Source: Diphasiastrum complanatum (taxonomy: Eukaryota > Streptophyta > Lycopodiopsida > Lycopodiales > Lycopodiaceae). Taken from it: a stretch of DNA of 64,000 nt. Positions within the stretch are counted from its first letter, which is position 1. Each line of letters starts with the position of its first letter. Position numbers and translations under genes: made by a program. Below the pieces are notes generated by a model that saw only the letters and a list, made by a program, of their open reading frames with translations, was not told where the DNA came from and did no database searches. The DNA lies in assembly GCA_029204225.1 (NCBI GenBank), contig CM055102.1, positions 1,510,854 through 1,574,853 on the forward strand. Direction: 5' to 3'. This document shows, one piece after another, positions 1 to 11,850 of this stretch.

Positions 1-740
1 AGTGAAGAAAAATCAAATGATGAACAATAAATGTTGTTACACACTTTCAATAGGATCCAATAATTGAGTACTATCTCCTCCTATGAAAGATCTTGCAACT
101 ATTTGTGAATTGATTCTCACTAGCTACTCAAATCTCTCTAAAACAAGATCTATTGCACATCAAATGATGAAGTATAGGCAAAGTTAGGATCTAACACTCT
201 TAGCACGTGTGAAATACACTAAGAAACCAAATTTGACTCAAATACAATGATATTTCATGAAACAAAATGGCTAAGATATCAAAACAGTGCCTAGATCACA
301 TATAGATGAGATTGGCAAGCATACAACTGTGATTTTGGATCAACCAAGCAATCTCTTGACCAAAACAAATGTGTCCACCCAGGTCTAGGTGCCCCACCTA
401 ACCCTCTTCAAAAGCTTATAACTTTTGATTGGCTCAACCAAATGGAATGAAACTGATTGCAACAGAAACTAGACAAAAATAGCTTCGAAACAAGATATCA
501 AGCAAGATAAATGGATCATATATGAGAGAGAACTTTCAAATTGAAATTGGATGTTCCTCACACGTGTCTGAGCACCTGATTCCGTACAGTACCAGGTCAG
601 ACCCAATCAATGTCCTTTTGATCTCTTTTGATCCAAGATTGAACAAGATAGCTAGGAAAATGGGCCTTGACAACTTCTAGCTCAAGATTGATGAAATTTT
701 TTTCAGTTAGATGGATCAAAATGCATGGTAACCTTAGGTA

Positions 741-753
741 GGCTCTGATAACA
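741..753 (-). other. Primer-binding site, mutated
   Basis: On the minus strand this reads TGTTATCAGAGCC, one base away from the usual plant copia site TGGTATCAGAGCC (initiator-Met tRNA). It directly abuts the LTR. The same site in copy 2 is perfect. Confidence 0.8.
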
Positions 754-1481
754 TGTTGAATCTCACACGTGTGGACTGTCCACTACATGTACTTGTGATC
801 TCCTAAGGTGTGTAGATGCACCAAGATCAAGACTAGATTGAGATTCAAGATCAATCTTAGATCCTATGGCAAAAACACACTACTACATCACTTCCAACTC
901 TCACTCACACGTGTAGGAAGTATTCAAAAAATAATCTAAGTAAAAACAAGTTGCTCTCCTCGGGTAGAGAGAGAAAATGCATCATGAGCTCTCGGGTAGA
1001 GAGAGAAAGCTAGAAATCCAATAACTCACAAAATGCATGAAATCACCAAATCAATTAGATTCAAAATGAGGAGTACAATGATACTAGTAGGTCCACGAGC
1101 TACCACTATTATCAACTATGATTGGACCATATTTTGTCACCTCTTGATCCTATTGGATCATTGATCCATGCACCTCTTAATTCTATTGGACTATATTCAA
1201 GCACACCTCAATTTCCTATTGGACCTCACAAGGTTCCACCTCTAAATCCTATTGGACCTCTTGGAATTCATCAAACAAAAGCTTTACACTTGGCTACACT
1301 CTAATTGGCACGTGTTTAGCCTCTTACTCTATTTTGGCTCAATAGTGGCATTACAAGTGGAAATGCATAATTTGCCATCTATGCCAAATTTATTCCTATC
1401 AACATCCTACACCTAGATGCTTGATGTAAAAAACATAAGACCCCTATATCTAACATAGATAATCTTTTTCAATTCTTCACA
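754..1481 (-). repeat. Copia A copy 1, 5' LTR
   Basis: A 728-bp LTR with TG...CA ends on the plus strand (TGTTGAATC at 754, CTTCACA ending at 1481). It aligns end to end with the LTRs at 8818-9555 and 13555-14249. It holds four roughly 33-bp units at about 1138-1275, each with an ATTGG (inverted CCAAT box), and a CACACGTGTG palindrome near 763. Confidence 0.9.
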
Positions 1482-1751
1482 GGGATAAACAAGTATCTCG
1501 ACACCATTGTAATGTAAGTTTCAGCTTCTATAGATGTGTTTTTATATCACTATAAATGTAGAAATCATCAATGAAAATCTCAAGAAAAGTTCTTAGGAAG
1601 ACAGCAAAAATTAATATCATGACATAGCTATCTGCATCATTGAAGTAGCCCTTTTAAAATAATCATACTTAATTTTTGAAATAGAAGTGAAACGTGCAGC
1701 AGGACCCTCCATACCGAAGCTAATTAGGAGTTCAAATAAGTGGACAATGAT
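1482..1751. other. Unassigned gap between two elements
   Basis: About 270 bases between the copia A LTR and the outer end of the gypsy 1 LTR. I see no motif or supportable reading frame. It is probably the older sequence into which gypsy 1 inserted. Confidence 0.4.
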
Positions 1752-2430
1752 TGTAGTGTCGTGGATCTTTCGTAGTATAGCCCTTCCGCTTGTCAACAAA
1801 GGTTAGATCACTGGATAGGTGCCTAACTATGCATAGATGCTACTTTTAGTTAATTTTCTACTTTTTCTCTTAACTCTACTCACCACTATACTACCCCTCT
1901 TTAACTCTACTCCTCTACACTAACATTCATCATAGTTTTGGTTGAAGGGAAGGGATGGAGAAGAAGAGATTGAGAAGAGAAGAGAAAGAGAGAGAAAGAG
2001 AGTGAGGGTGGAGGTTAGCTCATGCTCCTTATGCTTGCTAATGGAAAAACATTCACTATGGCAAACAATAAAACAAGAAAATTGAAAGCAATAGAATACA
2101 CAACCAAGAGCAATAGCAAGCAGTGAATAGCAAATGAGGATGCTTCTCTTCCAAAAATGGTAGAGTTTCTCCTTCTCATTAAGCATCCAAATAGTGTACA
2201 AATGGTGTCTTTTTATAAAATGGGGAAGGACCTTGCCCCTCAATCTTATTGGCTAATATTCACAATGATCCTAACCATTCATCTTGGACCCAACTTGATC
2301 CAAGGGTCCACAAAAAGTACATTAGAAATCACAAGATTCATGTGAGTCCCAATTTGGACCCAACTCTAAAAAGTGATCTCAAGTTGCGCCTGAGTGGGGG
2401 CAAGCCATTGGGATGCTTCAGTTTGAAGCT
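1752..2430 (-). repeat. Gypsy 1, 3' LTR (outer end clear, inner end approximate)
   Basis: The minus-strand sequence aligns with the LTR of gypsy 2 at 15436-16296: shared pieces include a TATA-like TTTATAAAAAG near 2208-2220, the stretch around 2230-2290, a CT-rich block near 1970-2010, and an ACTACA end (plus strand TGTAGT at 1752). The inner boundary near 2370-2430 overlaps the end of the 3' reading frame and is not sharply defined. Confidence 0.6.
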
Positions 2431-4190
2431 CCCGCACCTTTTGGAGGCCTCCGTCAGTGCCTTGGAGAGGCTTTGAATATATTTGTTTTGGCCCTCCTCC
2501 TTCTACTGCAACTTGGCAATCTCCTGGTGCACTGCTCGTTCGTGTTGCTGAGTCAGAATCAGTTCTTGCTGTCTTGGTGAGGTCTGCTTGCAGCTGTGTA
2601 TTACTTGTTGCCAACTGTAGTACCCAACTTTCCAGAATAGCTTGGGTTGCTACCGCATCCAGGATGTATTTTTCTAAGGTTTGGTACGCCGTCATTAGAT
2701 CCGTGGGAGCGGCTGGTACACTGGCACTAGCAGAGGCTTGTGTTGTATCGGCCTCGACGACTTGTGGAATTCCGTCGTCATTGTCTTTGATCAGGTTTTC
2801 ATTTATCATGATGCCATTTGGGGCAGTAGGGTCAGTCCGATTTGGTGATGCTACAAAAACTGTTTGCACAAATGTGTCATTTGGTAGCAGTTGGCTACCC
2901 TCGGCAACCTTTGGCGAAGTAGGTGGGGTGTGAGAAACAACTGTGGAAATAGGGGCGATGACGGTTTCTCCACATGGGAGGAATAGTGGGGAACTGAAGG
3001 GTAGTGTGGAGTATGGAAGAAGGTGAGGATGGAGCAGAAAGTGTCTAGCGTGGGGGTGAAAAATTGATAACTTGCATCCATGCCAGAGTGTCGTGGGACA
3101 ATTGTGAATCAGAAGGGTTGAATGTGAGAGGAGCAACGGTGGTGGCAGGAGTAATGGAGGATGCGATGGTGATGGATGGAGCAGCGGACACTGGAAGAGA
3201 AGTAGGAGTGGTATCAACAGAAGAAACAGGGATGGAGACAGAAACAGATGTGGATGAAATAGGAAGAGAGGTAACGACAACAGTAATTGGAGTGGGGGGT
3301 TGCACAGAGGAAGAAGTGGCAGTGGTCGATGGAGTAGTTAGTGCGGCAGTGGAGACACGTCGTCGGGTAACAGGTGGAGATGTGGATGTAGAGGCAGCGC
3401 CACGCATTCGTTTTCTGGCCATTGTGTTAATGACTGCAGGTTGGGATGAGGTAGATGCTTGAGATGGTGGGTAAAGGTTAGTATGTGGCACAAGGGTAGA
3501 CAAGAGGGATGAGCATTGGAAACCGCGCACTTTCGCCTCGAGAAGTGCACAGACAAAGTTACAATTTGCTCACGGTTGTTGGGTTTGATGTCTCGAATAA
3601 GGAAGCTATGCCAGTCGTATGGCACAACGGAGGGGTTAGGAAATTCCAGAAAGGATTCCATTATCTGACTCAGCAGCATAGACTGGATTCTGTCCTTGCA
3701 AAATGTTGAAATAACTAGAAAGTTATTCAACAGATGCGCAGCTGTCTGAATGACGGGTTTCGTGATTGTTTCTATCAGGTAATCATTGTTAGTCTGGATG
3801 GACATTTCTTGTGTGGTTTGGGTGACGAATGATTTGATCAAAGCTTTGGCGTGGCGATGGGAGATGGGTTGACGATCACCGGACATAATGCCAACGGTGA
3901 TCATCGAGTCGGCATTAATCCTGACCTTGTACGTGGTACCTTGGTATAGGAAGTAAAAACGAGCCTTGTCCTTGTCCCAAGTGACGTAAGTGTGAAGGGC
4001 GAGGCTCATGTTAATCTCAGAATGGAAGAGCGCCGAGTAAAAACCCATTGCTTCAAGGAGGGGCCCAGCTGTCTACAGCCATGGTTGGATCAAAGTGTCA
4101 GAGGGTAGAGGCCAAATCTGCGTGGCCTCGGAGATGTCACGTTGGATCACCTGTTTGGCGCCAGAGTCTTCAGAGGATGAGGAGGCCATG
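2366..4190 (-). pseudogene. Gypsy 1 extra 3' ORF (N-domain, S/T/P linker, coiled coil)
   Basis: A frameshifted reading frame downstream of integrase, on the same strand as pol. It starts at an ATG at 4190 and runs through three frames (about 4190-3510, 3530-3045, 3280-2366) with a TAG near 4073. The N-terminal part matches the start of the 3' ORF of gypsy 2 (shared short strings RDI, LL.AMG.Y and INM, later a 'YL.E' block), so this is an inherited part of the family and not chance. The middle is very rich in Ser, Thr, Pro and Val; the C-terminus (about 2700-2370) is Gln/Glu/Leu rich and coiled-coil-like. I see no membrane segment or signal peptide, so it does not look like a standard Athila env-like ORF. 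Function unknown. Confidence 0.6.
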
Positions 4191-5284
4191 TTAGCAATGA
4201 TGATTAGTGGTCGAAAAAGTCGGAAAAGTAGAAAAACGGTGGAAAATGGAAGGAAATAGTAGAAAATTGAGAATAATGAATGTTGGATGACAATGATTGT
4301 AGTTCAGAGCGTAGATCGGTGTTTGATATGAGTAGATGATAGCTAGTAGGAAGTTTGGTTGAAAACAAAAAACTTGGTATTTTCAGTGGAGATTTCGGCA
4401 GAGCTTCGCTAGCAAAGGTGACAAATAATTTGAATTCAGCCCTTATATAGTGGAATTTAGAGTGCGTATTAGCTGAAATTCACTTTTCCTTGCTCAGTTC
4501 CACCCAAATTTTGGCAGGCACCTTCTTCACAAAATTCTAAGACCTCAGAAAAGTCTGTGAGAGTCTAGAAGGTGATTTGGCTGCTATGCGAAGGTTTTGC
4601 GAGGGTTCAGGCTGTCTGCGAGGGTTCAACTCTCGCAGGAAGTAATCTCTCGCACAACTTGTTCCTGTTATTGGATTTTCAAGATCAAACCATGTAGGCA
4701 GGCTAATTTCACTATTCTGATTCCATTTAGACACCTTGCGAGAGATGGTAAGTTTATCTTGATGCTTTGCGAGGGTTCTGAAAATTTTGCTTCTGGGAAC
4801 TCTCGCATACACTAAAAAATAATGATTCCTCCATCAGGAACTCTCGCAGAGATCTTCATGGATGCATCTAGGTCAGATCTGGTGATTGTCCATTTTTCAA
4901 GAGCTATCTCCTAGGGGATCTCAAAAAGCCATGAAAAAGTGCTCCTTCAGAGTGTTTTTTTGACAAGATCTTGAGATTTTCTAATTTTTAACTTTTGTAA
5001 ACTGGTAATCAGCTTCATCTAGGATTGATCTGACTGTTGGTAGAGCTCTGGAAGTTCTGATGGATTCTTGGTAGTAGATCCCTTAGTCAATCTGATGATT
5101 TGTTTCCTTTTTGACCCTATTAGGATCTGGATCCTCCTTGGATTTTGATGGATTTTCCCGATCCTGCCAGATCTGGCTGAATCTTGATGGATTTAGCTTG
5201 ATTTGGCTTGATCTCCTTAGATCTAGCGGTAATGGCTGAGCAGATTTGCTTTTTGTAATGTGCCACCCCTAATCTAGATCTGTC
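4191..5284 (-). other. Gypsy 1 spacer between pol and 3' ORF, with GCGAGGGTT repeats
   Basis: Noncoding, about 1.1 kb. Between 4560 and 4860 the motif TGCGAGGGTT or its complement AACTCTCGCA occurs about ten times in both orientations (for example near 4598, 4617, 4630, 4650, 4738, 4768, 4799, 4841). The part from 4870 to 5260 is rich in GATCT and GGATTTTGATGG-like words. The matching spacer of gypsy 2 (22440-22860) carries a similar motif set. Confidence 0.6.
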
Positions 5285-6640
5285 TTACTGTGGTAGCCAG
5301 TACTTGTGCAACCAGCTACCATTGATGGGTGTGTCGAAGGGTGTCCCATCAAGCTGTTCTAAGTCAACGGCCCCATGATTAAGAATTTCCTTGATCCTAT
5401 AAGGACCTTCGCTCGTGAATTTTAACTTCCCCTTGATCGCCTTGGTTTTATACATCAGAACCAGATCTCCTGAACGAAGATCCTTCTTTTGTAATCTGCG
5501 ATCATGTCAAGCCTTGCGTCTTTCCTTTTCAATTGCCAGTGCATGCACAACTAGTAAGCATGTTTCAAAGAGTTTATGCAGAGCTTCGTGGCGTAGCTGT
5601 AGAGATTTGGACTCATTAAGACGTTGCGTTTTGGCAATCCTTAATGAAGGAACTAAAAACTCTACTGGCATCACAGCATCCTGACCATATACCAATTGGA
5701 AGGGTGTTTGATCAATGCTCTCTTTATATGCTGTCATGAATGCCCACAATGCAGCATACAACTTGTGTTCCCAATCTGATCTGCTAGCTTCAACTGTTTT
5801 TGTGAGTACACTACAAAGGATCTTATTGGATGATTCTGCTTGCCCATTACCACGAGGATAATAAGACGTACTGGTTCTGTGGATCACGAAGAATTCCTCC
5901 AACAGGACCTTGATGGTCTCGTTGATGAAATGGCTTCCGCGATCACTAACTAGTTCCACCGGACACCCGAAGCGCACAATGATATTTTCATAAAGGAACT
6001 TAGTAGTGGTCCTAGCATCAGCTACTCGTACTGCCTTGGCTTCGACCCATTTGGTGAGGTAGTCTATAGCTACGATTATGTATCGAGTCTGGGAACTCCT
6101 TGCTGCAGGGTGAATTGGACCAATATAATCCAATCCCCATTTTTTGAATGGTGCTTGGGCTAAGACTGGGTGCAGTAGATCATAGTTCAATCTCGTTGCT
6201 CTTCTTGCCCTTTGGCACACATCGCACTTTTTCAAGTATTCCTCTGTGTCTTTATGAATCGTTGGCTACCAACATCTTGCGAACTGTAATGTCAGATGCA
6301 AAATGACCTCCACCCATGCCTTCATGGAAAGCAAAATGATTTGGGTGGTCTCATGAGGAAGAATACATCATCGAAGAATTCCTTCTGGACCTCTTCGATA
6401 CAACTGGCCGGCAATCAACTGATAAGGTCTAGCTTTTAAGATCAATTTCCGCTGTTCTGCCTTTGGTAGTGATTTGTCTGGTTGGCCCCGCATTAGATAT
6501 TCAACAATGTTGGCAGCCCATTCTAGTATTGTATTCACGTAAAATAAGGCAGCATCTGCCAGCTCATCGTCGGGTTGGGTTGCAATCTCCTTTTTCTTGA
6601 TTCGTGACACATGATCTGCCATGTAGTATTGTTTTCCCTT
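5285..6640 (-). pseudogene. Gypsy 1 integrase
   Basis: Integrase inserts the DNA copy into the host chromosome. Seen in order: the N-terminal part (6622-6368, with the string LYRRGPEGILR), a damaged HHCC zinc finger (CDVCQ at 6226-6212, the His half shifted out of frame near 6240-6330), and the catalytic core (6235-5507) with Asp36 in WGLDYIGP, Asp98 in SDRGSHF and Glu134 in GQAESSNK, a perfect DD35E spacing. The C-terminal part continues in another frame (GDLVLMYKTK, then a tail ending WLPQ and a TAA at 5287-5285). Catalytic residues survive, but at least two frameshifts break the protein. Confidence 0.88.
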
Positions 6641-6985
6641 GCGAACTACTATTCAAAAATCAAATTCCAACAACAACAGGAGCCATATGGTGATTCTCCT
6701 GGTGTTGCAAGTTTTATTAACGAGATATAACAAGGGTTGATGGTCCATATAAAAAGCAAAATGTGTGGCCATCAAATAGTGTCAAAACTTGTTAACCGCA
6801 TAGATCATTGCCAGTGCTTCTCGCTTTGTGGTTGAATGATTCATTTCGGTATCACTGAGCTGTCGGCTTGCAAATCGGATTGAAAAATCCTTTTTGTGCT
6901 CACCTGGTTGGGTTAAGACTGCTCCAACTGTATACTTTGATGCATCCGTATGCACATAAGATTGGTGCTGATACCGATGCATTCT
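6600..6985 (-). pseudogene. Gypsy 1 RNase H
   Basis: Degrades the RNA strand of the RNA-DNA hybrid in reverse transcription. Seen: VHTDASKYTVGAVLTQ (first catalytic Asp), FASRQLSDTE, then TKREALAMIYAV (catalytic Glu) in the stretch 6982-6782. A stop or shift lies near 6780, after which HYLMATHFAFY and LADHV-like strings continue the domain in another frame to about 6600. It closely matches the RNase H of gypsy 2 at 20221-20745. Confidence 0.85.
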
Positions 6986-8197
6986 TAATCCTCTAGAAAG
7001 CCTTTAGAACTTCCTCATTCCAATGTGGATCCGTTGTGAGCTTGTAAATTGGTCTGGCTAACTCTGCAAAATCAAGAATGAAGATCCTATAATAGTTAGC
7101 ATGACCCATGAAAATGTAGACCTCGCGGATCGTCCCCGGTGGTGGTAGATCAATAATGATCCTGATCTTTGATAGATCTGTGGTGATCCCGTGTCTTGAC
7201 ATTATATGGCCAAGAATCAAGCCATGTGTCATCCAGAATTGACATTTTTCTAGATTCAGGGAGATCTGGTATTCGCGACATTTTTGTAGCGCCTTCTCCA
7301 AATTGGATAAGTGTTCTGAATTTGGTCCATGCACACACAGATCGTCCAAGAAAATTTCTAGAAATCTTTGCAAATAATCTTTGAATGCCATCTGCATGAC
7401 TCGTTGGAAAGTGCTTGGGGCATTGCAAAGTCCGAATGGCATCACTTTATAGGCATAAGTTCCCCATTCCGTGGCAAATGTTGTCTTGTGCTGGTCATGG
7501 GGGGCTATTTTCACCTGGTTGTAGCCGCTGAAGCCGTCCTAATAGATTGTAGGCTTCATCACTAGCTACTCTATCAAGGACACTTTTCATAAATGGTAAA
7601 GGAAAATGGTCCTTCTTGGTTACTGCATTAAGCGCCTTCAGATTCACATAGATATGCATTTTGCCATTCTTCTTGGGTACTATAACTATCGACGATACTC
7701 ATTCCGTGTGCTCGATTTTGTAAATGAAATCTGCATCCATAAGTTTCTACAACTCTTGCTTGATCAGTTCTATATAATTCGGGTTGCAGCAGTAGTAACG
7801 GCTTACCTTGGGGACTGCTCCATCCACCAAAGATATGGTGTGTTGGACTACTGTTGGCGGAATGCCCTTTAGATCACTATAGCTCCAAGAAAAACAGTCT
7901 TTATATTTCACCAACAAGGATTGTAGTCTCTTGAACTGCGTGGGTGTTAACTGCTCTCCCACATGCACTATCTTTTCTTCTTCTCCTGGTTTCGCAAGGT
8001 CCATCAGTTGTGTTTGCGTAGGTCCCTCAAAGACTTGTTCAGTTGGTGCTTGACTGTGATCAAGTTCTCGTTGGGCTTGCGGCATCATGATTACCACGTC
8101 GTCCAATGTATAGTTCTTGAAAGTATCAAGCATCTCATGAACTGGAGCTCATCGATTCCTCTTTCAACATATTGATCCTAGCCCAACTGGTCATTTT
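6986..8197 (-). pseudogene. Gypsy 1 reverse transcriptase
   Basis: The linker and fingers begin at 8133 (LTPTQFKRLQSLLVKYKD, CFSWSYSDLKGI). IVPKKNGKMHIYVNLKALN follows near 7700-7640. The palm lies at 7514-6993, with MPFGLCNAPSTFQ and the catalytic box FLDD at 7352-7341 (Phe in place of the usual Tyr). Downstream LGHIMSRHGI and YIFMGHANYYR are typical of gypsy RT. Frameshifts lie near 7520 and 7750, and the GYNQVK region is lost to stops. Confidence 0.9.
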
Positions 8198-8817
8198 TTA
8201 ATTTTCTGTCACCTGTGTAGAAGATGACATTGTATCTGAGTCCAACTTGATTGACTTCAAGGAATCCAACACCTTCTTCTTGCCCTTTTTTGTCATTTTG
8301 ATGGGTTCATCCTTGTTGTCTTTCTTTGGGACTGCTGTGACATTTGCCTCATGGTTGCGAATATCAACATCTACTGTAGCTATTGCCTCTTTGGGTAGGT
8401 CACTCCATCGGATCACTTGGTTGTAGCATTGCTTCAACTGATTCTTCTTATTCACAGGTGCCTTGGGTAGTTCGATCCTTGAGACTTTCACCATAGCAGA
8501 CCTTTGTGGTGGTTGAGCTGGTACCTTCTTGGTTCCGTAATGATCTGGGTCCATGTGGTGTAGGACTTGTTCATCAGTCAGCTCAATCTCCTTATTATAA
8601 GTTAGAGCATGTTGCCAAGGGACTAGATCATTGTCCACTGGATTCTCAATCGGCTCCGCTGACAGCCATGCTACTTCTATCATATTCACTCCAAATGTGA
8701 TTGGTGTGTCCCTAGTGTAACATTTGGGTGAAGATGTATTCGATTTTGGATCTGATTCATATTGACATGCCTGGCAGTCAATAGTTGCTAATGCATCCGT
8801 CCATCTCATGACATCCG
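8198..8817 (-). pseudogene. Gypsy 1 protease-RT linker, cut by the copia insertion
   Basis: A 200-residue open stretch that matches 18361-19000 of gypsy 2 (shared ALATIDC, DTPI.F, HALTYN, KKQ..QCYN-like and WSDLP/WENPL strings). It lies between the protease and RT. Its upstream continuation (HYHSK) is at 14255-14270 on the far side of the copia element. The first residues of the open frame at 8818-8830 belong to the copia LTR. Lys/Ser-rich tail; no catalytic motif. Confidence 0.75.
8813..8817. repeat. Target-site duplication ATCCG, left copy
   Basis: ATCCG immediately left of the LTR start at 8818; the second copy is at 14250-14254, immediately right of the other LTR. Five bases is the normal copia duplication length, and the host frame is gypsy 1. 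Confidence 0.9.
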
Positions 8818-9555
8818 TGTTGAATTTCACACGTGTGGACTGTCCACTACATGTACTTGTGATTTCCTAAGGTGTGTAGATGCACCAAGATCAAGACTAG
8901 ATTGAGATTCAAGATCAATCTTAGATCCTATGGCAAAAAACACACTACTACATGCATTCAATCACTTTCAACTCTCACTCACACATGTAGGAAGTATTCA
9001 AAAAATAATCTAAGTAAAAACAAGCTGCTCTCCTCGGGTAGAGAGAGAAAATACATCATGAGCTCTCGGGTAGAGAGAGAAAGCTAGAAATCCAATAATC
9101 CACAAAATCCATGAAATCACCAAATCAATTAGATTCAAAATGAGGAGTACAATGATACTAGTAGGTCCACGAGCTACCACTATGCTTAACTATGATTGGA
9201 CCATATTTTGTCACCTCTTGATCCTATTGGATCATTGATCCATGCACCTCTTAATTCTATTGGACTATATTCAAGCACACCTCAATTTCCTATTGGACCT
9301 CACAAGGTTCCACCTCTAAATCCTATTGGACCTCTTGGAATCCATCAAACAAAAACTTTACACTTGTCTACACTCTGATTGGCACGTGTTTAGCCTCTTA
9401 CTCTATTTTGGCTCAATAGTGGCATTACAAGTGGAAATGCATAATTTGCCATCTATGCCAAATTTATTCCTATCAACATCCTACACCTAGATGCTTGATG
9501 TAAAAAACATAAGACCCCTATATCTAACATAGATAATCTTTTTCAATTCTTCACA
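8818..9555 (-). repeat. Copia A copy 2, 3' LTR
   Basis: 738 bp, plus-strand TGTTGAATTT to CTTCACA. It carries four CCAAT-bearing units at about 9215-9345 and a CACACGTGTG palindrome near 8828. It differs from its partner LTR by a 33-bp unit, a 9-bp insertion near 8950 and scattered substitutions. Confidence 0.95.
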
Positions 9556-9569
9556 CTCCTCCTAAAAAA
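9556..9569 (-). other. Polypurine tract of copia A copy 2
   Basis: On the minus strand TTTTTTAGGAGGAG directly precedes the LTR start TGTGAAG, as required for plus-strand priming. Confidence 0.85.
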
Positions 9570-9573
9570 TTAT

Positions 9574-10362
9574 CTATGAAGATTTGAACATTGATCTTGA
9601 TATAACTCCAACATTAGATCTATGCTTGATGAAAGCACTTTTGCTCAAAGGCTTGGTGAGTAGATCGGCAATACAAGAGGACGAGTTGACATGCTCCAAA
9701 TAGATTTCTCCTCCAATAAGCTTTTCTCTCACAAAATGGTGTGCCACTTCTATGTGCTTGCTTCTTGCATGACATATGGGATTATTGGCAAGAGCTTGGG
9801 CCGAGATGTTATCACACTTGATCATTGGTACATCATCCTCCTTGATGCACTTTAGCTCCATTAATAACCTCTTGATCCAAAGCACTTCTTTGGTAGTTGT
9901 AGTGAGTGCTTTGTACTCAGCCTCACATGAAGAGAGAGATATAGTATCTTGCTTTTTGGAAAGCCAAGATATTAGATTGCCTCCAAGAAAGATAGGGTAT
10001 GCACTAATAGACTTTCGATCCATCTTGTCACTTGCAAAGTCCGAATCCGAGTAGCCAATAATGGGTAGATCTTCACTTTTATAGAGTAGACCATAATCAC
10101 AAGATGAAGATACAGATCTTAGAATCCTCTTGGCCATCTTCCAGTGATGGATCTTAGGATCTTGCATAAATTGACTCAATTTGTGCACACAGAAACTAAG
10201 ATCGGGCCTAGTAATGGTAAGCCAAATCAAGGAGCCTACAAGACTCCCAAAAAGTGTGATGTCCTCAAAGGATCTTTCATCACCTTTATTAGGATCTTTT
10301 ACAATTTGCTCCATTGGAGTGTCTATGCTCTTAGAATTTTCCATATGGAATTTTTTCAACAT
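9574..10362 (-). pseudogene. Copia A RNase H (with RT C-terminal edge)
   Basis: An open stretch of 262 residues. It begins with the connector after RT (KSIDTPMEQ), continues with LTITRPDLSFCVHKLSQF and the RNase H motifs YSDSDFASD, SCEAEYKAL and CDNISAQALANNP, and ends with KHIEVAHHFVREK and ADLLTKPL. These are standard copia RNase H signatures and the catalytic acidic residues are present. It is not in frame with the integrase upstream. Confidence 0.93.
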
Positions 10363-11850
10363 AGAGTGAGCATATCTAGATTGGCATATAGATCCACTTG
10401 TTTGCCTTTGTCAACATATGAGAGCCTCTTAGGCTCGGATCTATCTCTCATGGATCTTCTTGGTGAAAAAATCCGAGGAGAGTCTTCTTCAAATCTCGAC
10501 CCCATCACATCATGATTGTCTTCAAAATCAATAATTGATGACACATCCATAGATTTCTTGATCTCGGCCTCTTCAAATGATGAGTGTTGATCTTCATGAA
10601 GGACAACATCTCTACTTTCAATAACTTGAGAAGTAGAGAGTATAAAGACTCTATAGGCCTTCTTGGTGGATGAGTATCCAACCGTGATCCCTTTGCATGC
10701 ACTAGGATCTTCCTTCTTCCTTGTTTCCAAGGGAATATGGACAAAGCACAAGCATCCAAAAACTCTAAGGTGATCAACCTTAGGCTTTCTCAAAAATAAG
10801 ATTTCATATGGTGACTTTCCTCCAAGAGCTATATGTGGGAGCCTATTGCAAAGATAATTTGCACAATTAATGGCTTCTCTGCAAAAATCTTTGGGCAAAG
10901 ATGCCTCAATTCTCATAGATTTTGCACATTCACATAGAGATCTATTCTTTCTCTCGGCCACTCCATTTTGAGATGGAGAGTAGGCACAAGAAAACTCTCT
11001 TTTAATGCCTTCAAGCTCACAAAAATCTTGAAATTTATTGGAGATATATTCACCACCTCCATCACTTCTAAGAGCTTTAATCTTGAATGAGAATTGCTTC
11101 TCTACATAAGCTTTGAAAATAAGGAAATGATCAAACACCATAGATTTTGAAGCAAGAAGATATATCCAAGTGAATCTTGTGTAATCATCAATGAAAGTAA
11201 CAAAACAAGTGGCTCCTCCCTTGCTTGTAGTTGATGAGAAATGCACATCCGAGCGGATTAACTCCAAAGGATGCTGGCTTTTGATAGAAGATCTTGTAAA
11301 TGGCTTTTTGTGAGATTTAGCAATAGCACAAGCCTCACAAGGCTTGATCTTCTTGGAGAGTGACTTTGGCAAGCCAATAGCTTTGGCTTCTTTGATCATA
11401 GAGAGCATGGATTTGTAGTTGGAATGTCCCAACCTCCTATGCCATAATTCCTCCATAGAGAGCTTGTTCACAAGAGCAACATTACAAGCATTCACATACT
11501 CATTTGGATCTAGTTTATAGATGCCACTAAATCTAGATCCTAATGCAAGTATCTCATCATTCTTCTTGATAGTGCAAGTATCAACATTGAATTTTACATC
11601 AAGGCCATTATCAAGCAATTGGCCAGCACTAATAAGATTCTTGGTAAGCTTAGGTACATAAAGAGCTCTAGAGAGAGAAAGAACTTTAGAGGATGCAAGC
11701 TTCAAGGGAATGTTCCCTATGCCTTCAATAGGACATTCAAAATCATTTGCAGTGTATATTGATTTCTTGACTCCATCATAAGGTGAAATAGAAGAGAGAG
11801 TCCTTGGAGCTACACATATGTGAAGAGGCTCCACTATCAATATACCATAG
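10356..11850 (-). pseudogene. Copia A protease tail, GAG-pre-integrase and integrase
   Basis: Long open frame. After the end of the protease region come LWHRRLGHSNYKSML and CEACAIAKSHKKPF (the HHCC zinc finger of copia integrase), then the core with RSDVHFSS (Asp), LRSDGGGEY (Asp) and QNGVAERKN (Glu), followed by the copia C-terminal strings LRVFGCLCFVHIP and GITVGYSSTKKAYRVF. After a Ser/Asp-rich stretch (RSMRDRSEPKRL) the frame runs into the deletion point near 10370. All three catalytic residues are kept. Confidence 0.93.

Larger units (their letters stand above)
1..1481 (-). mobile_element. Copia family A, copy 1 (5' end only)
   Basis: This is the 5' LTR, primer site and leader of a Ty1/copia element read on the minus strand; the rest lies beyond the left window edge. 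Positions 1-753 match the leader of the second copy (about 12806-13554) almost base for base, and 754-1481 match its LTRs. The family assignment therefore rests on the second copy, which carries gag, protease, integrase and RNase H. The flank after the LTR is GGGAT (1482-1486), which should recur at the unseen other end as the target duplication. Confidence 0.85.

Noticed and set aside
1122-1304. Repeat-like open frame of 60 residues, also at 9196-9378.
   Set aside because: It is the CCAAT-unit tandem in the copia A LTR, on the antisense strand; it has no ATG start and no conservation beyond the DNA.
2457-3462. Plus-strand open frames of 158 and 132 residues.
   Set aside because: Antisense shadows of the gypsy 1 3' ORF; the minus-strand frame has the homology to gypsy 2.
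2366-4190. Calling the gypsy extra ORF an env gene.
   Set aside because: No signal peptide or transmembrane segment was seen in gypsy 1 or gypsy 2; position alone is not enough.
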